Origin: Sinotaia quadrata
Taxonomy: Eukaryota > Mollusca > Gastropoda > Architaenioglossa > Viviparidae
Length of the DNA: 64,000 nucleotides
Assembly (NCBI GenBank): GCA_028829895.1
Contig: CM054177.1
Location: 30,453,564-30,517,563, forward strand
Direction of reading: 5' to 3'
Shown here: in pieces, positions 24,691 to 64,000 of the stretch
Position numbering within the stretch: position 1 is the first letter of the stretch
Layout of the letters: every line of letters starts with the position of its first letter
Position numbers and translations under genes: made by a program
Notes under the pieces: model-generated
Databases searched by the model: none
What the model saw: only the letters and a program-made list of their open reading frames with translations
Told to the model about the DNA's origin: nothing

Positions 24691-25010
24691 TTGGAGCTAA
24701 GCTTTGATAACAGCCAATCAAACATCAATCATATATAGCACATACACTCCACTGGAATTAGAACAAATAGTTGGAGCTAAGCTTTGATAACAGCCAATCA
24801 AACATCAATCATATATAGCACATACACTCCACTGGAATTAGAACAAATAGTTGGAGCTAAGCTTTGATAACAGCCAATCAAACATCAATCATATATAGCA
24901 CATACACTCCACTGGAATTAGAACAAATAGTTGGAGCTAAGCTTTGATAACAGCCAATCAAACATCAATCATATATAGCACATACACTCCACTGGAATTA
25001 GAACAAATAG
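24691..25010. repeat. Perfect tandem array, four copies of 80 bp
   Basis: The unit beginning TTGGAGCTAAGCTTTGATAA starts at 24691, 24771, 24851 and 24931, and the four copies look identical at every base. The first copy joins directly onto the 5' edge of the decayed LINE. Identity between all copies means very recent expansion or homogenisation; an assembly artefact is the main alternative. Confidence 0.95.
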
Positions 25011-26651
25011 TTTCAGCAAAGTACAAATATTTCTTGATCAACAGTTCTGTTTTATTTTGATGTAAAAAGAAATTTAAAATTAAAAAATAAAATGATGTGT
25101 GTGTGTGTGAGTGTGCATGAGCATGCATGCTATAAGAAAGTACATAAGATGTGATATTATAAAATATGGTTATAAATAACCAGAGTTAAATTTTAAGTAT
25201 GAGTATATATATCAAATTGGTTTAAATATCTTTATAAAATAAACATTTTTAATAGGTCCCTTTCAAATAAGATATAATTGTAATGGAGTACTTTTAATGT
25301 ATAAAAGGTAAATTTAAATTCTGTAAAAATAGCATTAAAAAAATAAATACAGAATGTTAAATAAAATTTTTAATCAATATTCTGTTTAAGCAAAAGTAAA
25401 TTCTATATGCATGTGAGTGTATGTGTGAGAAATTTACTATTTAAATAAACAATTAAGATGAGTCTAATAAATATGTGATAAAATTAACTTAAATATTAAC
25501 AAACAAACAAAAATTTTAATATAGCCTCTCATATTGAACATAGTAATAACTGAATATTTTACTACAAATAGGCAATTTCATTTTAAATTCTGTAGAACTA
25601 AAATAATAAAAATAAAATAGAGTGTTTGAGAGAAGCATCATCAGAGATATATTAAGTGCAAACAAACTTGAGTAGTATTTCATAATGTATTTACAACCTT
25701 ATCTAACAAATATGCAATCAAGTATATGTAAGCAAATAATTAGAATGCAGCTGATCTACGTCATACTGTCTTTACAAGCAGATCTAATAAATATGTAGTC
25801 AAATATAAGTAAGCAAATAATCAGTATGCAACTGATCTATCATGTCATGTTTACAACCAGATCTAACCAATGTGCAGTCAAATATACATATGCAAAATTT
25901 GATCATACTGTATTTACAGCTATATATACAAAATCTGAACACAGCTTATCTGATTTTTTAAAATAAAATGAGTACATAATATACACATATAAATTAAAAA
26001 TATAGAAACTTAAATTAGTAAACAAATACAATTCTTTGCCCTCCTTTTCATTTTTTAATTACCAAATATGATTATCTTTTTTCAATACTGTTTGCTTATG
26101 AATAGCAAGAATATTCTTTTCTTTACTCCAGTTTCTGGGGAAGTAGTGTCATGTCTACAGAAGTTTTAGTTATCTCCAAGATTAAGAACAAAAGATTAGT
26201 GATAAGGAACTGCAGATAAGTACTGAAAATTAAGTGTATTCAGAAATAACTTCATTTCAGACTGTATGAACAAGAGATTAGAGATAATTACAGAATACTA
26301 AGTGTATTTAGAAATAATGTTCCAAAACTGGAGTAAGAACAAGAGATTAGAGATAAGGAACTACAAATCAGTTTGAATAGATGTTAATTATATAATATCA
26401 TTTTTAGTTGATGCACGACATAAATAATATCATTTTAAACTGGAGTCAAAAGAAGAGATTGGAGAAAAAAATACTGGAGAAAAATACTGAATATATATAT
26501 ATAAAATAAAGTAATTTTTAAAGGGAAAAAACCAAGAGATAGAAGTAAAGAAAAAAACCTGCAGAGATACACTTAGTTACTGATACAATCATGTCATTTT
26601 AAACTAATGCGATAATGGGTGTTTGTTTGCCTTGCTGTAAATGTAATTTCA

Positions 26652-56149
<29,498 letters not shown>

Positions 56150-57942
56150 CTTATTAAAGTAATTTAACTTCTGCCTTTGCAAACTGATGTTACTCTTTCG
56201 TAGGAAAACAATCACGAGTTCAGGAAGAGAGTTACGACACCTAGTGTCAATTTCCGTCTAGTCTTCAGTTACAAAGCACGTAATAAAAAGAAAAATAATC
56301 AAACTATTATTAGCTTTATCCGAGATAAAATTAATTTATTACTACGCACACATCTTCAAGTAGGGGATGTCCATGAAAAAATGTTCACGCTGTGCATCAC
56401 CCCATCAATTCACAATTATGCACTACAGTCTGTATGTGCGTGTGTATTTATTACACTTTTTAGGTATCAGTAAATGTAACAAAAGCATTTTCAGTATGGG
56501 TATTTTACAAAAGTATGTACTTAGTTTTCTTACATTTTTTGTCAAATATTAATGCAGATGTATTTCGATTGTTTATTATCTGTGCATTTTAACAAGAAAA
56601 AAATAATATGGTTATTCTTAGATATAGGCATATTCATACGCATTCACTGTATATTTTAAATCAATTTTAGTTTTAATCAGGATTTTTTTTTTAAAGTGTA
56701 TTTCATAAGCGTTCAGACGCTAGTACTGATACATACATAATTTATTGACGCAAATCTAGGTATGAAAATATTCTATCAGTATCACTTTTTCGACGAAAAA
56801 TTCAGAAATTGAACACAAAACCTATTTTGTTTATTTTGTACACAATAAAATGTTGCGTGTTTGGCGTTTTGCTTGTGTTGTTTTGTTATTGTTGTGCTTA
56901 CGGATCTAATTCGACTCCAGAATTTTAGACGGTTTGGCGAGTGAACGTTTCTAGTCACAAAATATTCTACATCTCACGGATCCAATATGACTCTTTAGAA
57001 TGATATTTTTAATTTAAGAAATGTTCACTTATTTGAACCATACATATATAGAGTCGTATTGGACCTGTACGAGATTTAAACAATTTTTATTTTTTTAAAT
57101 TTAAAAACAATATTACTTCGACCTATAGAAAACAGCTCAAAAGTCTGGTTTACTTTAAAAATAATATTGACGTAGAGATATTACACTATTTTTTCCCAAA
57201 TAGTATATATGATAGAAGCGAGAGAAAAATACTTAAGTTTTTATTTGTTTATAGCAAAAGGTCGAATCATACAGCAACGTTCAACGTTTCAGCAGCAATT
57301 GCATGCCCTGATTGAGTTCATTTGAAACTAACTTCTATAGGGTTTTAATATGAATACTTTATTTAAGATAATCTTCTTACTTAGTTTTTGTTTGCTACAT
57401 TTTAGTGAATATAGGCCTACTAATGAAAACGAAAATGTATCTTGAATGTTTATTGCCAAGTGTTCGTTGTTGTTTTAAAAAAGAAGTTATTCTTTGATAT
57501 ATTCACAGTATTTATTGTATATTTTAAATCAATTTAAGTTTTACAGTCTGGATTCTTTTTACGTATTTCGAACGACTTCAAATGATAATAATGATTTATG
57601 TATTATCGACACAAATCTAGGTTCACTAACAGACTCAAGGTGTCAAATAGTCGTACACTTTGCAAACTATTTAAGGTCAGCTTTTGTCGCTTCCGGTTGG
57701 CGACTGTCAAGACGAAAGCCATTCTGCAAAATTCTGTCTAAAACAAAATTGAACACAAAACCGAAATTACTGATACGATTTCTGAACGTTTTCGACAGAA
57801 AAAAAAAGACAAAAGTTTAACATTAATTTTGAACTGATACAAATCGTAAGTGCTTATAAAGTGGACAGATGGATGTTGGCTGAATGCTGTGTCTATACAA
57901 GTAAACTTGCAATTTCATTGCGCAAGTCGCCTTGTGTCTCAA
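56150..57942. promoter_or_regulatory. Divergent intergenic region between CTSF and UBR
   Basis: The two start codons are 1.79 kb apart and face away from each other, so both promoters should lie here. Three copies of a 17-bp motif resembling GGATCYAATWYGACTCY occur at 56902-56918, 56978-56994 and, inverted, at 57050-57066. A second feature is an imperfect duplication: a stretch with TGTATATTTTAAATCAATTT, GACGCAAATCTAGGT and TTGAACACAAAACC at about 56648-56825 recurs at about 57516-57765. The function of neither is known, and no TATA box is clear. The 108-residue open frame at 57494-57820 has no recognisable motif. Confidence 0.5.
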
Positions 57943-60900
57943 ATGGCGCAGTTAAACAAAGCGCTGCTAACGCAGATTCCAAGTTTTAAGGAAGAATTAA
58001 CTGTTGAGGTATATTGTAATATTAGTTCTTATAATTGGTTTTAAAATGTCGTCTTCGATTAAAAAGACAATCGCCTAATCATGTTACAACTTACCAAATG
58101 TAAACCTATATGATAGTATATAAATTTTATCTTCGTATTACTAATTATTATATTTATGATTCATTACTACGGCCAGTATAAACACCACGAATCTTCATTA
58201 ACAATAAAATGACCGTAGGACCTATTAAAGATATTGGTTCAAATTTGACAAAACAAAACTCAGAATTCCTTTGCTCTAGAAATGCACATATAATAAATGA
58301 ATAGAACCACAACAATGTTTGAAGTATTATTATTAAGATTAATTTTCAAAGATTGATAGCAGGGACACACACAGACACACACACACACACACACTAATTA
58401 TTACTATAAATTAACCACTTATTTCTTGCCATTTTCAGTTTCACAGTTATTTTAATTGAATGTATGCTATCAATAATTTATTTTAATTTTGTTGTCAGGA
58501 ATGGATTGCTGCCCATGCAAGAGGTGAACTAGAAAAGTCTCTAAGGGCCCACTGGAGCCATTTTGTTAGTATTGTTTATTCCAGAGGTCATGATTTGGAG
58601 AAAGAACAGAGGTATGCCAACACATTTCTTTTCCATCCCATGGAGACATTTGTTTGTGGTGGGGAACCAGTGGTCATATTCCAGAGACTCAAAGAAAGGG
58701 ATAACCCATCCCAGATCTGTGGTCATGTGTTTCGCACTGGAGAACCCACATACTCGTGCAGGTGTGTTTAGATTTAAAATGTGTGTAGTTATTTTTTAAA
58801 AAGAAAGTCATGTTAATTTAGCTCTATGAAAATCAATTTTCTTTGATTTGATGTAGTGTCATCTGATTTTTAATTTATTTTAGCATTATTTATATAACTT
58901 AAATAAATATAATTCATTTATAGTTAAAACCCACTTAATTCATAAAGGATCATTTAAATTGTTGATTTGTTTATGCTAAATTAATTTATTCTAAATATTC
59001 TGTTTAGTATTGACATCTAGTAAAATGTTTTAAATTTGTATCGCTCAAACATTTTCCCATACAAACAGAAATATTATTTTGTGCATGCGAATTTTAACAA
59101 ATCAAAATTAAAACACTAAATATTCCTGCCATATTTTCACACTACTTGCTAAATTCTGATGATCTTTATACATCAGTTCACACAGGCTGATATACAAAAA
59201 TGCATATAATATGCAAAAAATTGCTTAAAACACTTTTTCTCATCTAATAATATTATTTATATCATGTGTAGTTTTCTTTTGGTGATGGTTGCTCAGTATA
59301 AATGCTGAAGTCATTGAATAGCACAATGCAATTACGGTAATTTACCATAAGATATAGGCTACTGCAAATATGTTAGTTTTTATCCTTTAAAGAAAGAAGA
59401 AGAATATTAATATAATAATTGCTTTTCCCAATTTGATGTTGACAGTTGCTATGAATATGATGATTGTCAGTTAAGATCAACACACATCATGTCATTTCAA
59501 ATTGATTTGTGATTTTCATGGTATAGTCTTGTTAACCTATATATTATTATCCTTCTGATTTTGTTGTTACAACAAATCAATAATTTGTTTAAATATACTT
59601 TTTCTATTTTGGTTCAATACCATCCAGTTTAGCATGTAATGTTATAAATCCTACTCTTTGCAGTTTGTATTCACACAGTCACAGATATGTTTTGATTTCA
59701 CTGCTTTAGTGCTATGCTGTATTCAGGTGTTTTTTAGTTGTTCTTTTATTTTAAATAGCATTACTAGATTCTCTATTTAATCAGATTCTCAGATCAGTGA
59801 TTTAAAATAGAAAAATAATCTTTACCATGTTTTCTTCTCATCAGCTGCTTTTTTGTTTTCATTTTAAGTTAAATCATTGTGATGGTCATGTGATTGCAAA
59901 TTTTATGTTGCAGTTTGCTTGAAAGTAGAATCACTAATTATTGCTGCTGTTACTAATATTACTTTTATTAGCAATATAATACAATTTCATTTAATTTATA
60001 CATAAAATGTTGTTCATATGCAATTTTAGGGCATAGGCTTACATACACATTGGGGGGGGGGGGGGGGCTGTGCATCTTCTGCATATATGGTGTTAAAGTT
60101 ATCAGATGTTGCACCAGAGTGATAGACTTCACTGTTATAAATTGAGAATAATATAACAGAAATTTAGTTTAGACATATTTAATTTATTGCTTTGTAATTA
60201 TCTTAATTGTATTTAGTGGTACAAAATCAGGGATAGATAGACAAATCCTAGACATCCAATCACCCTAGCAACTACAGATTTTCATGAGGCATAGAAGTTG
60301 TCTTATGTTTTTTTTAAAAATATGCTGGTTCCTGACTGAAAAGGTCTGGCTTCTGAACATTTTGAGGTTTTATTTATCCCTGGTGCATGTATCTTCAATG
60401 TTTGAACTAATCAGAAAATTAATGCAGGTTAATTATTAGAACAGTATTGTTGATGTATTAATTATAACCTTCTTTCTCAAATATGCATTTAAATCACATC
60501 AAAGGTTGTTTCATTTATAAGCTTAGAAACAATGCAGTTAAGAAAAAAAAAGACATATTACATGAATTAATGGTTGCATCCTTGATGCTTGCAAGTTTTT
60601 GGTTGCAATTGTATGCTTCAAAATGACTGTTAGGTGTTTTTATAAGGCCTGCTTATTCAAATTATGTTTGAAGTGAAGTTGAAATATACAGAAATGGATG
60701 TATAACTAATGATAATAAGGGACATTCATGAAACTGAATGATTGGAGATACAGATAGTAGTGATAAAAGGGTTCATTATGATCTTGAATTGATGTACTAG
60801 TGCAGGTTGAGAGTAATGTAATTGTAAGGTCATAAAGTGATAAACAGCTGATAGGTTAAGGAGGTGTAGCAGATCAAGTACAGTCTTTCTTAAGCATATA

Positions 60901-62534
60901 GAAATTTCTTTGAATAGTTTGGTAAATATGCATTTGCAGCATTATTACTTATATTTTATTATTATTACACTTGACAAAGGCAAACAAAATTATTTCCAAA
61001 TGGTTATGAAGTGGTTTATTATTTCATTTATTCCAATGGAGTTGTGAATTTTAATATTAATTCTGATCAGAGAACAGTTTTCTGTTAAGTATAAGCTATG
61101 TGGCAAATATTTTATTGGAATATATAGTAATAAAATAAATATCAGTATTTCAGACACTGTGTCTTTAATTTAAATTTGAAAATGAAATAACTTGTAACAA
61201 TTTAGAAACTCCAGGTTTGATAGAATCTGTGATATTTGAATAAACTTTGAACAAGAAAGATTGTTCTGTTATGCTTGAAAGTCAGCAAGAAAGAAGTTTT
61301 TTGTAACAATTAAAATTAGTAGAGCAAATGGGATCATTAATTTTATTTCTCCCATTGGATTTTGGTGTCAAGTAGTTTATTAGTTTGACAAATATTTTAT
61401 TTATCATGGACAGGCAGTATAGGTCTCAACCTGTATATTAATTGTTATAGTATTAATATTTGTGTTTACCAGTTTTAATAACATATATTTATATTTCTTT
61501 AGCAATTTGTGTACATTGCTGCTTTCATTGATAAAGTATTGTTTTATCTGTCTGAAGGGACTGTGCCAATGATCCTACCTGTGTATTGTGCATTAACTGC
61601 TTCCAGAAAAGCAAACACAGAGACCACAAGTATAGGGTAAGATAGACACTTGTAGACCTGGTGTATATTCTCATTATTACTCTATGTACTAGAAAATTTA
61701 AAATTATCAAGTGAAGATGAATCTGGATCACATTTTTGAAATAGAGAAATGAAATCATGCTGTTAAGTAATCTGATGACGTTTAGCAAATTTCAGAATTA
61801 TTGACTCTAAATAATTTAATTTTAAACTTCAATTCTTCCATTTATAAGATTATGAGGGTCAGCTGCAGTACTCTCAGATTATAACTGAATAAGGCCATCA
61901 GTTGTAGTGTGGACTAGATTAATATGAGTACTAGACATCTCATCACATTTTGACATATTATTTGTGAACATGCTGAACCCTCCAGATAAATTATTACAAC
62001 TAGTTTCATGATAATATTACCGTTCATATCTTTGAAGTATAAAACCTATTGCTGTCATGTTAATGTTATTGAATGTTCATATAATTTTAGTATAAAATAC
62101 GTTGCTGTCATTTTAATATTTTGTTCTTATCAAATATGAAACCTATTCCTGTCAAGTTCATTCAAATTCAAATTCACAAATATTTAATAAATGTTTTTAA
62201 CAACTGATCAATCTGTCTTTGAGTAAAAAATTAATTTTGAATTTCAATTATGAAACACTAAGTAAAGTAAATTGAATAGTGTCAAAAGTAAACACCAGCC
62301 CTTTCCTTTCTGTATCATGTTATGAAAGTCTGTAAAAAATGCATTGGCCTAAACATAGAGACATTTATTACTATATATGTACAGACCAGAAATACATTCA
62401 AACACATACATATAAATTTATGATAATAACACTCTCCTACACCTAGTGTGGAAAAGAAAATATGGTTAATTTATAGCACTTGCACATTTAAACTGATTTG
62501 CTTAAAAAGAAAAGATTGTCTCTCTGCCTCTTTC

Positions 62535-62568
<34 letters not shown>

Positions 62569-64000
62569 TCAGCAGAGTGCCACATATCAAACTGTTTTTC
62601 TGGTTCTTTTTTAATATCTAGATATGTTTTTGACTGTATCTCCAGAAAATGAAAATAAGGTTATGGGTAAACTTTTGAAGATGGGGACAAGGAATGATGG
62701 GTTCTTTGAATTGAATAAAATTTATTACTCTTTTCATATCAGCAAGAATTCCCCCCCAAAATGATATAATTCTTTTCTAGTACAGTGCATTACAATACTT
62801 TTTACTGTTTTACTTCTTCTCCAAACAACTTTTACATTACAACTTCAATCTGTCCCCAGTCCTCTTTAATTTTTCTTTCCATTCTTCTAGATCCAGACTG
62901 TTTAAGTAAGTTTGTGCTTTATTTTTCATTACTTTTGCTTCTAGCCCTAGTAGATCCAGTCTGTGTAATTTTGTTGTGTTTTATTTTTTCATGTGTTAAA
63001 GTGTTTTTATGGGGTTGTGTGGATGTTGACTGGAGATCATAAATGTTTTCAGTTTTACTTAATTTATGTTTTTTAAATTAAATAATTCTCTGTGATGAAG
63101 AAAATCATATTGTTTTTTTTACTAGATGAGCACTTCAGGAGGTGGTGGTTACTGTGACTGTGGGGACCCTGAAGCATGGAAAACTGAACCTGTTTGCGAT
63201 GTGCACAAGGCCACTAAATCACAGTCTGTGGGTCTTGTAAGTGTTTTTGCTTCATTTTGTTTTATTTTAAGTAATTTTTAAAAAATTGTTTCTATCTCAT
63301 AATTGTTCTTTAATTTGTTGGCTGCAATATGTTGTTGTTATTGCATTTCCTGCTTCTTACTCGATTGATGTACATATTCTTTAGCCCTTGATACTAATAT
63401 AAATGTTCATTGATTCTTAGCAACTGCAAATATTGTGTTACTTCTTACTCGATTGATGTACATATTCTTTAGCCTTTGATACTAATATAAATGTTCATTG
63501 ATTCTTAGCAACTGCAAATATTGTGTGTTACTTTGCTGCTACTTGAACATTTTCTGTGATTATTTGCTGTTACCTAAACATTTCCTGTGACTCCTCTCTG
63601 ATGTATATATTCTGTGATGGTGCTTTATATACATTTTGTAGGATTTTCTTTTCCTGCTAAATATACATTTTTATTTATACTTTGCAAACTGCATATATAA
63701 TTATCAATGATCTTTACTACTACATAGAAATTGCCTTTATACTTCTCTTACATAGACCAGTACTTCCCAAAGTGAAGTACAGTTAAAAAATTAATAATAG
63801 AACTTGATTTTGATTTTGTATTAATAGAGCTTGGTTTTTTTTGTCATGTCTTATGATGGTTAATAGTTAGTAATGTATTTGTTCATGACTAATTAGTCAT
63901 TATTTGATCATGCCTGATAATTGTCATTATTCTGGTTGCTTTATTTTCTTTTAGGATCCTCTTGACACTCTGCCAGGGGATGTTAAAAGTCGAGCTACTG
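57943..64000 (+). CDS. UBR2: N-degron E3 ubiquitin ligase UBR1/UBR2 type, 5' part (runs off the window)
   Basis: This ligase recognises destabilising N-terminal residues and ubiquitinates the protein. Five exons are in the window: 57943-58008 (residues 1-22), 58499-58761 (23-109), 61558-61636 (111-136), 63126-63236 (137-173) and 63955-64000 (174-188, continuing), with codon 110 split between exons 2 and 3. They encode the N-terminal region and a whole UBR box (about 95-165): CGHVFRTGEPTYSC, DCANDPTCVLCINC, HRDHKYR, then GGGGYCDCGDPEAW and C160/H163. The cysteines and histidines (C96, C109, C112, C118, C121, C124, H130, H133, C146, C148, C160, H163) fit the zinc sites, and the acidic residues of the DCGD stretch bind the substrate amino group. 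GEPTYSC, STSGGGG and the DPLDTL segment after the box are closer to UBR2 than UBR1, but invertebrates often have one gene for both. The start is supported by the distance to the box; the frame is also open upstream of it. Confidence 0.9.
58009..63954 (+). other. UBR introns 1-4
   Basis: Introns are 58009-58498, 58762-61557, 61637-63125 and 63237-63954. Intron 1 has a short CA run near 58365-58394. Intron 2 is 2.8 kb with a G run of at least 16 at about 60052-60067. Intron 3 has a (CT)n tract at about 62536-62565. Intron 4 has a tandem duplication of 88 bp (63353-63528, CTTCTTACTCGATTGATGTA). No transposon or further gene is seen in them. Confidence 0.7.

Larger units (their letters stand above)
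20162..26651. other. Intergenic region between TEDC1 start and CTSF stop
   Basis: The right side must contain the CTSF 3' UTR and the left side the TEDC1 promoter, but I could not place either boundary. Contents seen: C runs at 20521-20534 and 20883-20893; a loosely repeated GGGTCTATTTG..GAGAG segment at about 22100-22290; a less AT-rich, unexplained stretch at 22840-23520; a decayed L1-like LINE at 23690-24660; a perfect 4 x 80-bp array at 24691-25010; a degenerate ~85-bp repeat at about 25660-25920 (AAATATGCA.TCAA.TATA..TAAGCAAATAAT); and repeated AACAAGAGATTAGAGATAA segments at about 26170-26460. Confidence 0.6.

Noticed and set aside
57494..57820. 108-residue open frame just upstream of UBR
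   Set aside because: It overlaps an imperfect local duplication, has no recognisable motif and does not join the UBR frame by a good splice site.

Overview
The window is animal nuclear DNA: AT-rich, with small exons (about 50-260 bases) bounded by GT/AG splice sites, long introns, dense micro- and minisatellites, and DNA transposons and retrotransposons. The gene set, intron style and transposon types suggest a lophotrochozoan invertebrate, perhaps a mollusc. That placement is an inference, because no diagnostic marker gene is present. Almost none of the many short open frames are genes; the real genes had to be assembled exon by exon.

Three host genes are present. (1) TEDC1 (minus strand, 3702-20161, 8 exons, 426 residues), the centriole tubulin epsilon/delta complex subunit. 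(2) A cathepsin F-type cysteine protease, CTSF (minus strand, 26652-56149, 15 exons, 544 residues), with a signal peptide, two cystatin-like domains, an I29 inhibitory propeptide and a papain-type catalytic domain with Cys356, His492 and Asn512 in place. (3) The 5' end of an N-degron E3 ubiquitin ligase of the UBR1/UBR2 type (plus strand, 57943 to beyond the window edge), including a complete UBR box. CTSF and UBR are divergently arranged, with about 1.8 kb between their start codons. TEDC1 lies downstream of CTSF in the same orientation.

Mobile DNA fills the introns. The most notable item is an intact, apparently very young LTR retrotransposon (30284-38877) in intron 12 of CTSF and in the same orientation as the gene. 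It has 1724-bp LTRs with no difference I could find, a 5-bp target duplication and one uninterrupted 1518-residue Gag-Pol frame. Its domain order is Gag, protease, integrase, reverse transcriptase, RNase H: integrase comes before RT, the hallmark of the Gmr1-like clade of Ty3/Gypsy elements. Its capsid region resembles the vertebrate SCAN domain, which is thought to descend from this clade, and its Gag starts with an unusual long charged helix built from 29-residue tandem repeats. TEDC1 intron 3 carries an almost complete hAT transposon (12887-16299) with terminal repeats, an 8-bp target duplication and one frameshift in its BED-finger transposase.

Smaller items are a hAT-type MITE nested in a 31-bp minisatellite (48090-48264), a decayed L1-like LINE (23690-24660) followed by a perfect 4 x 80-bp array, a 43-bp-arm foldback in CTSF intron 1, a mariner-type terminal repeat, and a dispersed repeat family with three copies. 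Each large TEDC1 intron carries its own tandem repeat array.
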